A stretch of DNA of 64,000 bases from Sorghum bicolor (GCF_000003195.3 NC_012875.2:15286387-15350386); one strand, 5' to 3'. Positions 47,305-59,349 are shown, numbered from the stretch's first letter. The notes: generated by a model from the sequence alone, not told the origin. A program made the numbers and translations.

Positions 47305-47309
47305 GTTCT
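47305..47309. repeat. Target-site duplication GTTCT, left copy
   Basis: GTTCT directly precedes the LTR at 47310 and is repeated at 54651-54655. Confidence 0.9.
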
Positions 47310-48230
47310 TGATGAGGACATCACTCCTTCGGATGCACACGATGATCCTACGCTGGATTTTCAAGGTCCAATCACAAGAGCTCGCGCGCGACAACTAAAT
47401 TTACAGGTGAGCTCGTTCCTAAGCAAGTCTTTATATGATTTTGAGAATAGATTGCTACCTAATGATTATATTGTGCTTAGGAATCATGGAGAGGACCAGG
47501 GGATGCATAAGGGAGGGCTTGGAGGCGTGGAGGACCAGCAAGGGCGCCCAAGTCAAGGTGGAGGCCCAAACCAAGTCGACTTCGAGCCTGTTTCGGAGTC
47601 CAGGACCAGCGAGGAGTAAAACAGACGCCCAGGACGCATCCGGACTCCGTTTTCGACGATCCACCCATGGTTGGAAAGATAATTTCATAAGGAAACCAAT
47701 GGCATTGGTTTGAGGTCCAAATTCCTTCTGAGTCATTGGGAAACGTCAAAACAAGTCAGCGTCCAGAATCTGTTCCAGTGCTGCGTCACCGTTTTTGGTC
47801 TGTTGGGCCGTGTATCGTCGTTGAGCCCATTAGGGGGGCGTGTCCAGGGGTGGCGACGACCCTTAGACCTCTATAACCAGCCGCCGCCACTCTCATTAGG
47901 TTTTGGGTTTTGCTTAGATTATTCTGTCAAGAACAGTTTTGCCGCCGCGTCGGTTTGTGAGACTCCAACTCGTGAGATTAATCATTCATCTGCAATTTGG
48001 TTGCATTCTCTCTTATTTTTGCTTGTGTTCTTCGATTTGCAGGCAAAGGACTCAGCCTTCTTGGCGAGGTCGACCGTGCATCGACGGTCGATAACTAGAG
48101 GAGACGTGGTGCTGCGATTGTGGGGTTTCAGGACCGAATTGTTCGGAAGCCGGATCAAATTGTGTCGCGACTCCACCAAATCGAGAGTTATCAGAACCTT
48201 TCGGAAGATCAGGAACCCTAGTTCACATCA
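47310..48230 (+). repeat. 5' LTR of the CRM-like element
   Basis: It runs from TGATGAGGACATC to TTCACATCA. The sequence CTCTATAACC near 47871 is a probable TATA box. The part encoding the pol C-terminus in the 3' LTR is also present here, but without upstream coding sequence. Confidence 0.92.
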
Positions 48231-48232
48231 AG

Positions 48233-48246
48233 TGGTAATCAGAGCC
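48233..48246 (+). other. Primer-binding site, initiator tRNA-Met type with one extra base
   Basis: TGGTAATCAGAGCC lies two bases after the LTR. Compared with the usual TGGTATCAGAGCC it has one inserted A. Confidence 0.75.
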
Positions 48247-49076
48247 TCAGGTTTACCGTCAGGTTCGCCCTTATCCTAGTTTAGTTGTGTTTCACTTTGT
48301 CCTAAAAATCCAAAAAAATTGCCCTACAAAAATACTTGTGTTCATCTTTGTTTTCCCCAAGTCCTATCACCCGTTGTGGCCGTGCAATAATTTTATTTCA
48401 GTTTGCTTTATTGAACGGTCGTCCCTCGTTATGTCATTGTGTTCGTTGGTTTAGATAAGTCTAGGTCTGGTTTGTTGACGTCCATCAGTTTGATCACACC
48501 TTTATTTTTATTTTTTTTCTGTCAGCAAATCGTGCTCTGGTTTATCTGGTACTTTGTACATTGCGGCATATTCTGTAAAAAGAAAAAGAAAGAGCCACAC
48601 AAAAAAAAGTAAAAGGCAACGAGCTGCCAAAAAAAAAGAGAGAGTAAAAGCCGCAGCAAAAAAAATAAAATAAAAAAAAAGTGAAAAGAATTTCAGAAGT
48701 GCTTGCATCCTTTGAGTCTCCACGCCGAGTTGTATTGTTGCTTGCTTGAACTAGGTCTTGGATAAGTTTAGGCCGGCGACATAGACTAGCTTGGGACTAC
48801 TTTTCAATCTTGAAATTTCTAAATTAAATTATTGCTATTCCTTGCTACTATATTTTAAGCCTTCCTAGAGCTCCACATATTGCTTCTGGACAACACAAGT
48901 TTTGACCCCGTAATCTCAGCGCTACGTCTTCCAAGTATCCGTGCCTTGCTGGTAAGAACCGGTCGGAACTTGTTAAGGTGTTCCATTTGCTGTGATTTTT
49001 GAGGCACCACTCCACCTGAGTAGTAGGATTATTAGGGATAATTTTTACTGTTTGTTGCTTGTGTTTTGTGTCTACA
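48247..49076 (+). other. Leader of the CRM-like element
   Basis: This is 830 bp between primer site and gag ATG with no convincing coding frame. An A-rich stretch with AAAAAGAAAAAGAAAG words lies at about 48577-48685. Confidence 0.7.
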
Positions 49077-52000
49077 ATGGCAGGTGACGACGGAGAAGAT
49101 AATTCACCCAAAGAGTTTTCAGAGTGTGTCAGCCAAGAGCAACTACAATCGGTTTTAACCAATGCTCAGAAAGATATGAACGAGACAGTAACAAAGGCTG
49201 TAACTGCAGCACTCATTGACCTCAAGATCGGCAACACCCTTGAGAGATTGGACAAACGACTGTCCGCTCTAACTGATAGGGTAACTGCCTTAGAAGCCAG
49301 GCCACCACCCGAAGAAGATATTGATGGCAGCGACGCTGGTGATGAGGTATATGATGCCGATGGCAAGATTGATCGAGCAGCGACAATGAGAAACAGATTA
49401 CGTCATCGTCTTCACACAAACACCACAGGTATGGGTGGCGCTCAACATTTCAACCGCCATCGAGGTAATCGTACTCATGCTCCCGATGATCCTTATGCTA
49501 AGGTTAAATTTACAATACCTTCCTGTTCGGGACATTATGATGCTGAGGAATACCTAGATTGGGAGATGACAGTAGAGCAAAAATTTAGTGCCCACCTTGT
49601 GCCTGAGCAACATCACATTAGACAAGCCACTAGTGAATTTAAAGATTTTGCTATCATTTGGTGGACTGGTTTAGTTGCAGATAATTGCCAACCTAGAACT
49701 TGGGAAGAACTTAAGGTTGCTATGCGTGATAGATTTGTGCCTCCATCATATCATAGAGACCTACGTAAGAGACTGATGCGTTTAGAACAGGGAGATAAAT
49801 CCGTGCAGAATTACTATGGTGAGCTCCAAAAAGGTTTGATGTGTTGTGGCATAGTAGAGGGACCCGAGGATTCGATTGTTCGTTTTTATGCAGGTTTGAG
49901 GGAGGAAATTCAGGACATAGTTGATTATAAGGAATTTAACACTATCAACCAGTTGTTTCAGTTTGCTATGCTTGCAGAGAAGGAGTTGCAGGGGCGTGAC
50001 AAGCAGGGCAAGAGAAAGGGTGGTACCTCATACACACCGCGCATGGGGCCATCTTCCGGGCTTCCCAAGGCATCCTCTTTTCGGGCGCCTCTACCAGCAA
50101 GCAAGCAGACGCCTTCTTCCCAACCTTCCGGGTCAGGTAAAAATTCTGTGCAGGAACCTTCGAAGAGTGCATCCTCCATTGCCTCAACGGGACGCACTTC
50201 TGGCATTCAGTGCCACCGCTGCCATGGATATGGACATGTGCAAAAAGACTGCCCAAGTAAGCGGGCATACATTGCTACAGAAGATGGGTACATCAGTACC
50301 TCTGACGTTGAAGATGATGAAGAAGAAGAACCTATTCAGAGAGACGGCGAGGTCTTTGGTAGCGGGGACACTTCAGCCTACATGAGCATCATTGTGCAGC
50401 GAGTGCTCCCGCACAAGTACAACAACCTGAGAAGCTACAACGCCACAATTTGTTCCAAATTTTCTTTGTCATCAACAACCGACGAGCACGTGTCATCATT
50501 GATGGGGGTAGCTGCAATAATTTGGTGAGTTCAGATTTGATCAAGAAGCTTGGTTTGACCACGCGCCCACACCCCCATCCGTACCATATTCAGTGGTTGA
50601 ATGATTCTGGTAAGGCTAAGGTAACAAAAACTTGCAGAGTTTCTTTTTCCATTGGTACCTATGTTGATTCTGTTAATTGTGATGTAGTACCTATGGAAGC
50701 TTGTTCACTTTTATTGGGTCGTCCTTGGGAATTTGATAATGATGCTATACACCATGGTAGAAGTAACACATACACTTTTGTTCATAAAGGAAAGAAAATT
50801 ACTTTGATACCAATGACCCCTGCTGAAATTGTACAGGCTGATAAAGAACGAGCTGCTAGTTTGCATGATGTTAAATCTGAAAATCAGCAGGTTGCTAATT
50901 CTGTTTACCCACCTAAAAATGATAAGTCGACACCTAATTCTAAGGCCGAGGAAATTAAATTGAAGGGTGCAGTTATGCTTGCAATAAAAAGTGACCTTGC
51001 TGAAATTTCTGATGATGATATTTGCTACAGTTTGGCTTGCAAACGAGTCTTGTTTTCGCTTGATGATAATGTTGGCTCGATACCTCCTGTTGTCACTAGC
51101 CTTTTGCAGGAGTATGAGGATGTTTTTCCAGTTGAGATACCCCCGGGGCTGCCACCTATGAGAGGAATAGAGCATCAAATTGATTTGATCCCGAGAGCAA
51201 CATTGCCAAACCGAGCTGCTTATCGAACCAACCCCGAGGAGACTAAGGAAATTCAGCGACAAGTCCAAGACCTTTTGGACCGTGGGTATGTACGAGAAAG
51301 CCTTAGTCCTTGTGCCGTTCCTGTGATTTTGGTTCCTAAGAAAGATGGTTCATGGCGTATGTGTGTTGATTGTAGAGCCATTAATAATATTACTATTCGA
51401 TATCGTCATCCTATTCCTAGGCTTGATGACATGCTTGATGAGTTATGTGGCTCTGTCATTTTCACAAAGGTTGACTTGCGTAGTGGCTACCACCAAATTA
51501 GAATGAAACTTGGCGATGAATGGAAAACAACTTTCAAAACTAAATTTGGATTATATGAGTGGTTAGTAATGCCTTTTGGTTTAACTAATGCACCTAGTAC
51601 CTTCATGAGATTGATGAATGAAGTTTTAAGAGCTTTTATTGGGCGATTTGTGGTGGTTTACTTTGATGATATATTGATTTATAGCAAGTCTTTGGATGAA
51701 CATATGGATCACTTACGTGCTGTTTTTAATGCTTTACGTGATGCACATTTATTTGGTAACCTTGAGAAGTGCATCTTTTGCACGGATCGAGTCTCTTTTC
51801 TTGGCTATGTTGTTACTCCACAGGGAATTCAAGTGGATGAGCTAAAAATTGAAGCCATAAAGAGCTGGCCGGTTCCCCAAACCATCACACAGGTACGAAG
51901 TTTTCTTGGTCTTGCAGGTTTCTATCGTCGCTTCGTCAAGGATTTTAGCGCCATTGCTGCACCCTTGCACGAGTTGACAAAGAAAGGTGTGGTGTTCAAA

Positions 52001-54039
52001 TGGGGTAAGGCACAAGAGGAGTCCTTTGACACTTTGAAGGACAAGCTTACACACGCGCCATTGCTACAACTTCCAAACTTTGGTAAGACTTTTGAGCTAG
52101 AATGTGATGCTAGTGGCGTTGGCATTGGAGGTGTGTTGATGCAAGAAGGTAAGCCCGTTGCATACTTTAGCGAAAAATTGCATGGCCCTGTTCTTAATTA
52201 CTCAACGTATGATAAGGAATTGTATGCACTTGTACGTTCTTTAGAGACGTGGCGTCATTATTTGTGGCCTAAGGAATTTGTTATACATTCAGATCATGAA
52301 TCGCTTAAGTATCTTCGATCTCAAAATAATCTAAATCGTAGACATGCTAAGTGGGTTGAATTTATTGAATCTTTTCCTTATATTATCAAACACAAGAAAG
52401 GAAAGGATAATATAATTGCTGATGCTTTGTCTCGACGATATGCTTTACTGTCCCAACTTGATTGTAGAATTTTTGGGCTTGAATCAATAAAAGAACAATA
52501 TGTGTTTGATCCTGATTTTAAAGATGTGTAGCTGAATTGTAAAGAGGGTCGTACATGGAACAAGTTTGTGATCAATGATGGATTTGTGTTTAGAGCTAAC
52601 CGTCTGTGCATTCCAGTCGGTTCCGTTCGTCTGTTGTTGTTGCAGGAAGCGTACGGAGGAGGACTGATGTGCCATTTTGGTGCTAAGAAGACGGCGGATA
52701 TTTTGGCCACACACTTCTTTTGGCCACAGATGAGGAGAGACGTTGAGCGGTTCGTGGCACGCTGCACCACATGTCAAAAAGCTAAGTCTCGCCTAAATCC
52801 ACATGGTTTGTATATGCCTCTTCCTGTTCCTTCTATTCCTTGGGCAGATATTTCGATGGACTTTGTTTTGGGATTGCCTAGGACTAAGAGGGGGAGGGAT
52901 AGCATTTTTGTTGTTGTGGATCGATTCTCTAAGATGGCACATTTTATACCATGTCATAAAAGTGATGATGCCATTTATATTGCTGACCTTTTTTTCAAAG
53001 AGATTGTTCGCTTGCATGGTATGCCTTCTACTATTGTTTCAGATCACGATGCTAAATTCTTGAGTCACTTTTGGCGTACTCTATGGAACAAGTTGGGTAC
53101 AAAACTGTTGTTTTCAACAACTTGTCACCCACAAACCGATGGACAAACGGAGGTAGTGAACCGTACTTTGGGCACCATGTTGAGAGCTGTTTTGAAAAAA
53201 ATTTGAAGATGTGGGAAGAATGATTGCCTCATGTGGAGTTTGCTTACAATCGGGCAACACATTCTACCACGAAGGTAAGTCCTTTTCAGATAGTGTATGG
53301 TTTTAACCCCTGTGCTCCCATTGATCTTTTGCCTTTACCTACCAATGAAAGAACACATAGTGATGCTAGTGCACGTGCTGAATTTATTCGTAAGTTGCAT
53401 GCAACCACTAAAGAAAATATTGAAAAGATGAATGAAAAGTATAGAATTGCTGGTAGTGAAGGTAGAAAAGAGGTTAAACTTGAACCGGGTGATTTAGTAT
53501 GGTTACATTTGAGAAAAGATAGGTTTCCAGAGCTGCGTAAGTCAAAATTAATGCCAAGAGCTGCTGGTCCTTATAAAATTATTGAGAAAATAAATGACAA
53601 TGCATACAAACTTGAGTTGCCACCCGAGTTCGGGGTTAGTCCTTCTTTCAACATTTCAGATTTGAAGCCATATTTGGGAGAAGAAGATGACCTTGAGTCG
53701 AGGACGACTCCAATTCAAGAGGGGGAGGATGATAAGGACATCACTCCTTCGGATGCACACGATGATCCTACGCTGGATTTTCAAGGTCCAATCACAAGAG
53801 CTCGCGCGCGACAACTAAATTTACAGGTGAGCTCGTTCCTAAGCAAGTCTTTATATGATTTTGAGAATAGATTGCTACCTAATGATTATATTGTGCTTAG
53901 GAATCATGGAGAGGACCAGGGGATGCATAAGGGAGGGCTTGGAGGCGTGGAGGACCAGCAAGGGCGCCCAAGTCAAGGTGGAGGCCCAAACCAAGTCGAC
54001 TTCGAGCCTGTTTCGGAGTCCAGGACCAGCGAGGAGTAA
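49077..54039 (+). pseudogene. Gag-pol polyprotein of the CRM-like element, with four lesions
   Basis: The gag frame starts at 49077 (MAGDDGEDN). It includes the capsid region (FKDFAIIWWTGL, RFVPPSYHRDLRKRL) and one zinc knuckle CHRCHGYGHVQKDC at 50211-50252. A one-base shift near 50405-50410 moves to the pol frame: protease ([12 protein letters not shown] near 50495), reverse transcriptase from about 51200 with the catalytic YFDD at 51659-51670, RNase H about 52080-52440, and integrase about 52620-53250 with an HHCC finger and the D, D, E residues in [14 protein letters not shown] and [11 protein letters not shown] at 52529-52531, a lost base in an A-run near 53196 and TGA at 53221-53223 break it again. 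The C-terminus (GPITRARARQLN) extends into the 3' LTR and ends at 54039. No chromodomain is obvious, and the tail may be the CR-type motif of CRM elements. Confidence 0.88.
53717..53729 (+). other. Polypurine tract of the CRM-like element
   Basis: AAGAGGGGGAGGA abuts the 3' LTR at 53730 and also lies within the open pol frame. Confidence 0.85.
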
Positions 54040-54650
54040 AACGGACGCCCAGGACGCATCCGGACTCCGTTTTCGACGATCCACCCATGGTTGGAAAGAT
54101 AATTTCATGAGGAAACCAATGGCATTGGTTTGAGGTCCAAATTACTTTTGAGTCATCAGGAAACGTCAAAACAAGTCAGCGTCCAGAATCTGTTCTAGTG
54201 CTGCGTCACCGTTTTTGGTCTGTTGGGCCGTGTATCGTCGTTGAGCCCATTAGGGGGGCGCGTCCAGGGGTGGCGACGACTCTTAGACCTCTATAACCAG
54301 CCGCCGCCACTCTCGTTAGGTTTTGGGTTTTGCTTAGATTATTCTGTCAAGAACAGTTTCGCCGCCGCGTCGGTTTGTGAGACCCCAACTCGTGAGATTA
54401 ATCATTCATCTGCAATTTGGTTGCATTCTTTCTTGTTCTTGCTTGTGTTCTTCGATTTGCAGGCAAAGGACTCAGCCTTCTTGGCAAGGTCGACCGTGCA
54501 TCGACGGTCGATAACCAGAGGAGACGTGGTGCTGCGATTGCGGGGTTTCAGGACCGAATTGTTCGGAAGCCGGATCGAATTGTGTCGCGACTCCACCAAA
54601 TCGAGAGTTATCAGAACCTTTCGGAAGATCAGGAACCCTAGTTCACATCA
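53730..54650 (+). repeat. 3' LTR of the CRM-like element
   Basis: It has the same 921-bp length as the 5' LTR, with no indels seen. Bases 53730-54039 are translated as the end of the pol frame. GTTCT follows at 54651-54655. Confidence 0.92.
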
Positions 54651-54720
54651 GTTCTTGCCATTCCTTCCTCTGCAACCTCCATCCCTGATCATCCAGCTTG
54701 CGAGTGCTTCAGCAGCTTCA

Positions 54721-57700
54721 ATGGCAAAGAGCGACTCGAAGAAAAGGAGTGAGCTGATGGCGAAGGAGTGGAAGAAATCCCGGAGCAGCGCTAGGTCTCT
54801 GAACGATCTCGTCGGCATGGGGCTGCTGCACAGCCAAGAGCTCGGTGGCTGGAGGGCGCCGGAAGGGGAGAGTTATCTCGACCCTCGTGCTGGTGAGATC
54901 GTTGTTTTTGAGGATTTTTTCAAGAGGGGCTTTGGGATTCCTGTCCATCCTTTTCTCTCCAGGGTCTCCTTCTTTACTACGAGATCGGGATCTGCAATCT
55001 GCATCCGAACTCCATTCTCCTTATTTCTACCTTCATCCATCTGTGCGAGGCCTATGTTGGAATAGAGCCACACTTCGATCTTTTCCGCTATCTTTTTTGC
55101 TTGAGGAAGAAGGGTGCAGTTGGAGGTTCCAAGGTTGCAGGTGGAGTATACCTCAATCTGCGTGACGGGATGACGAACCGGTATCTCAACTGACCGTGGA
55201 ATACTTCTCTCACCGAATGGTACAAGAAGTGGTTCTACGTCAGGGAAGAGCCGGGCAGCTCCACGTTCTGTGACGTGGGCTACATTCCCGAGAAGAGGGT
55301 CAGCTGGACGGACCGCCCGCAGTTCGCTGGTCAGGTGGAAGACCTGATGAAGCTGATCGACTGGTCCCGTTTGGACGGGCCAGGAGTGGTCGGCAACTTC
55401 ATCTGTCGTCGGATGATGCCCTGCCAGAAGAGGGTTCACTCGGCGTACGAATACGCTGGGAGCCAGGACCCGACCAGGATGAGTCCTGAAGTTTTAGAGA
55501 AGGCGGAAGTGCAACAGCTGCTGAACGAGCTGTTCAACTTTGCAGACGACAGTTTTGTCCGGAGTGGTGGTCGGATGCAAGCCTTCAAGCTTGGACAACC
55601 AGCTCCCAAGGTAATATTACTGACTGAATTTACTTCCTGAGTACTCGTTCGCCCAGCTATCGACTTATCTTTGATGTTGCTGCAGACTGGAGACGTTGAC
55701 CGGTGCGCAGTGTACATATCACTAGCACCCGACATGGAGAATCCCGCGGGAATAGACCCGCCAGAGGACGACGCTGCTGAGTGTCCCCGATACACCAGCA
55801 GCGAGGAGGAACAGAACCGCCCCGCCCCGACCACCGAAGACAGAGTGGCGGGGAAAAGGCCGCTGGTGGCGGATCCGTCTCCTGCGGAGACGCTGCCGAC
55901 GGAGAGCAGCAAGGTGCCGAAGCACCGTCGGCTCGTCCAGATCACCGACGACGACGAGGAGGAGGAGGAGGCCGTGCCTTCTCTGGTCCGGAGGTCGCGC
56001 AGTCATCCGGACGTTGCGCCGGCTACCACTGGTCGGGTGACCAGCGACCCTCCTGCACCGCACGTCGAGCCGACGCGCGTCGTAGAGACGGGGGCGCAGG
56101 CACCGACCGGTAGGACCAAGAGGAGATTCACCATGACACACAGGAGCTCTGACCTGTAAGTTTGCAATCTTACTTTCGTACTGCGATATTCTGTGTTTTG
56201 TTGCTGTTTCTAACACTGCTTAAATGCCGTTTTGTTGTTTAGCGCGGCATCAGACGTCGACCCTGACCACGTTGCTGGCCAGAGGGCGGCCGAGCCTGTA
56301 GCTGCCGTTGGGGACGCCGCGCCGCAGACCACGAAGAAGCCTGCGGCGACAACCGCTGCTACGAGCACCAAGGAGCATCCGGCCCCGGCAAGTGCCACGG
56401 CGAGGACACAGACGAGGAACGAGGAGGCTGCGAGGACGCCTCCCCCGAGTAACGTTGTGGAGGAGGAGGGCAGAGCCCCGACTCCTCCACCAGCCGAAGA
56501 AAGGGGAGTCCCAACACCGCCCCGAGCAGGGGCCTCGTCGCCCGCAGGCTCCCCTGGCCTAAACCAGGGGCCAGTGATGCCTACGACCACGGCCGGTGGC
56601 AGTGCGGCGAACGAGGAGACCCAGACGGCCTCTAACGATGACGTGGAGGAGATCCAAGGTTGTCCCCATGACGGCCGCCAGCACGTCTACGTGTGGCGCC
56701 AACACGGGGACCACTTCATCGGACATGAGGAGCTCGCGGAGACGGAGGAGGCCGCGAGGGTGGAGCGCGCAGCAAAACGTCTCGTGGATGAGGTTAAGGT
56801 AAGTGGTCCTTTGTGCTGCTCGACGCTTATGCGCTATGTTCCTGGGTTCGACATGTATTCTTCTTGCAGGGCGCAATGAAAACGGCGAAGTACCGGAAAA
56901 GGTGCTTCGACCAAATTGAGGGCATTGTGGCTGAAAACAAGGCCCTGTCCGCGGAGGTGGATCGGCTTCGGTCGGAAGCTGGGGAGAAGGCGGCCGAGAT
57001 GAGTGCTCAGGAAGAGCACCTTCTCGACCTCAATCGGCGGTTAGCCGACCAGGATCGTCAAAGGAGAGGTCAGTCGCGTACTCCGAGCACCTGTTTGTAG
57101 CCACGTGGTTAGTTTTGTTGACCAGGGGATTGTTCCTGCAGACTTAGAGGAGGAGGTTGCACGCCTCCGGCAAGAGAAGGAGCAGCTCGGCCAGGAGCTT
57201 GCCGGGGCGCTGGAGACCGGGCGCCGAGCCAGCGAGGACCTAAGCAACAGGAATCGGGAGTTGTCTAGTAATAACCGTGCCACCCCTTTTTTATTTGGTT
57301 GCTCAACGTTCCTTTCCTTATTTGTGCGCTGACCTCCTGCTTGGTTTGTAGTGCTAAAGGTGAATACCAAGAAGCATTTAGACGAGCTGATCAAGGACCG
57401 GGACTCCTGGAAGACCAACTGCATCAAGCTTTGGAAAGGAGTGGCCCCGGTTCTTGACTTGATCAGCCCCGAGCTCCCTGAAGACCAGCCGCGTTCGCCG
57501 AGACTGACGCCGGTCGAGAAGGCGCAACGAGCGTGGGACTGGCTCCAGCAGTTCGTCAAGGACGCCGGGGAATTCACTGGTGCGCACGTCCTCAGCATGG
57601 TGCGCGCCCACTATCCTCTGGTCGACCTGTCCAGGCTGGAGAGGGGGTACCCCAAGGAGGTTGGTCCGCAGGAGGCAGACGACCTTCGTGCTGGCCTGCT

Positions 57701-57917
57701 TGACTTGTCGTCGACAGTGATCGGCGACATCAACCTTTGTGGGACGGCCACTCCCCCCGACCAGCCGGGATCAGACAGGTCTGCCAGGGAGTTGTCGGGA
57801 GCGTCCATTGCTGGAGATGGGCGGTCGACGCCTACGGTCTCGACCAGCCAGGCGCCGGTGGCCCCGACCCCTTCATCTGAGCAGCAAGGCCGAGCGGGTG
57901 ATCAGCCCGAGCAGTAG
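54721..57917 (+). pseudogene. Antisense six-exon Transposase_28-type gene in Tat element B
   Basis: The ATG at 54721 (MAKSDSKKRS) opens exon 1. Exons by GT-AG borders and continuous frame: 54721-55610, 55686-56155, 56243-56798, 56870-57068, 57142-57267, 57352-57917. All phases agree, and the total is 935 codons if an extra TC near 54957 is discounted. Exon 1 has the Transposase_28 pattern (FEDFFKRGFGIPVHPF, LLYYEIGICNLHPNS, FIHLCEAYVGIEPHFDLFRY, WFYVREEPGS). Its lesions are the TC insertion and TGA at 55191-55193. Exons 2-3 encode an acidic, Pro/Thr-rich disordered region. Exons 4-6 are charged and coiled-coil-like (AENKALSAEVDRLRSEAGEK). A possible poly(A) signal is at 57997. Direction is opposite to pol. 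Function is unknown. The CRM-like insertion lies in its 5' UTR, about 65 bp before the ATG. Confidence 0.82.
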
Positions 57918-57996
57918 GCCTGTAGGATAGTCTGTAGAAGTAGACTAGGAACCGCCCAGCGGGGTGTTTATTGTAAATTCTATATGTAAAGTTTGT

Positions 57997-58002
57997 AATA
58001 AA
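57997..58002 (+). terminator. Poly(A) signal of the antisense gene
   Basis: AATAAA lies 80 bp after the stop codon in an AT-rich stretch. It is about 210 bp before the end of the oppositely directed integrase frame at 58214, so the two transcription units converge. Confidence 0.55.
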
Positions 58003-58213
58003 GTTTGATTTTGTCATGACCATGATTTTGAGCACTGCAATGTTATCTGAGTGATGTATCACTGTGTTTGATTAATAATCGTTAAGGATCTTCGCCGTAG
58101 AGGAACATTTGTTGTGCTCGTCGAAAGCTCTGCGTGTAAACGATATATAGGAAAAAAAGAAAACTTTTATTATTGCTAATTATAAGAAACTTACAAGCAA
58201 AAGGTACTGGAAC

Positions 58214-59349
58214 TTATGGATAGAAACGGCACAGTTTGTCTATGTGCCAAGAATTGGGCAAGCGTGTTCCATCTGGATACGCCAGTCTGTAGGATGTAGG
58301 GCGTGTGACTTCGGCGACCACAAAGGGTCCTTCCCAAGGTGTGGATAACTTGTGCGCTCCTTCCTGGCTTGTTTTCCACTTGAGTACCAGATCGCCGACC
58401 ATGAAGGAACGGTCTTTGACGTTCCTGTTGTGGTATCGCCTGATGGCTTCGAGATACTTTGCTGTTCGAAGACATGAAATTAGACGCTTTTCCTCCATGC
58501 AGTTGATTTCGAGCTCCCTGGTGCCGTCAACCGTTGACTGGTCGAAGTTCTCAACTCTTGGAGATCCAAAGGTTACATCAGATGGGAGCACTGCCTCGGA
58601 GCCATAAACCATGAAGTAGGGTGACACGCCTGTATTGCGACTAGCCTGTGTTCGGAGACCCCAGACCATGGCCGGTAATTCTTTCATCCATCGACCAGGT
58701 GCTCTGTCGTTCTTGGTGTACAACCTTTTCTTTAGGGCATCAATAATCATTACGTTCGCGCGCTCTACTTGACCGTTTGCCCGTGGGTGAGCTACTGACA
58801 CGTACTTTATAACTATGCCCCTATCATCGCAGAAGTCCCAGAACGTAGTGCCAGTGAACTGAGTGCCCAGGTCGGTGATTATGCTGTTGGGGATCCCGAA
58901 GCTGTGTATGATTTGATTAAGGAACTCCACAGCTTTCTCGGAGGTTGCTTTGACCAGTGGCATGTATTCGATCCACTTTGTGAATTTGTCGACTAACACG
59001 AAGACGAACTTGAAGTTGCCGGGAGCCGATTTAAATGGACCGATCATGTTGAGGCCCCAGCAGGCGAAAGGCCAGGACGATGGCATAGTTTGAATCTCGT
59101 GAGTAGGTACGTGGGTCCTCTTAGCGAAGAACTAGCATCCTTCACAATGTCGGACTAGTTTCTCGGCGTCGGCGACCGCGGTTGGCCAGTAGAAACCTGC
59201 TCGGAAGGCCTTCCCGACCAGTGTTCTGGAGGCCGCGTGATTGCCACAGGATCCGGCGTGTATGTCATTTAAGAGCTTGATGCCATCATCTTGGGATATG
59301 CATTTGAGCAGCACTTCGGAACTTGCATTCTTTTGCATAAGTTTGCCAT
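58214..59349 (-). pseudogene. Integrase of Tat-like element B
   Basis: The minus-strand frame from the solo LTR border to the stop at 58214 encodes an HHCC finger (DIHAGSCGNH, then HCEGC near 59132). A TAG stop follows at 59132-59134, then the catalytic core (FKFVFVLVDKFTKWIEYMPL, ITDLGTQFTG, HPRANGQVERAN) and the C-terminal domain (GDLVLKWKTSQEG, WEGPFVVAEVTRPTSYRL). The first catalytic Asp, normally in a GLDxxGPF motif, is Asn here (GLNMIGPF, codon at 59048-59050). The stop and this substitution mean no active enzyme. It is separated from the RNase H part by the solo LTR at 59350-60628. Confidence 0.85.
59345..59349. repeat. Target-site duplication GCCAT, left copy
   Basis: GCCAT directly precedes the solo LTR and recurs at 60629-60633. 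Confidence 0.9.

Larger units (their letters stand above)
47310..54650 (+). mobile_element. Complete CRM-like chromovirus (Ty3/Gypsy)
   Basis: Two 921-bp LTRs (about 20 differences by eye, nearly all transitions, about 98% identical), a primer site, gag-pol, a polypurine tract and a GTTCT target duplication define a complete 7.3-kb insertion. The LTR start TGATGAGGACATC, the gag type and a pol frame running about 300 bp into the 3' LTR are features I associate with centromeric (CRM) chromoviruses of grasses. Stops and frameshifts in pol make this copy non-autonomous. Confidence 0.85.

Noticed and set aside
47407..47619. A 70-codon frame in the 5' LTR of the CRM-like element
   Set aside because: It is the duplicate of the pol C-terminus encoded in the 3' LTR and has no upstream coding sequence.
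48232..48247. Possible tRNA or tRNA-derived SINE near the TGGTAATCAGAGCC motif
   Set aside because: The motif is the retrotransposon primer site; no cloverleaf can be formed around it.
54873..55945. Minus-strand frames of 169-188 codons opposite the antisense gene
   Set aside because: They carry no domain, while the plus strand shows a continuous spliced frame with a family match.
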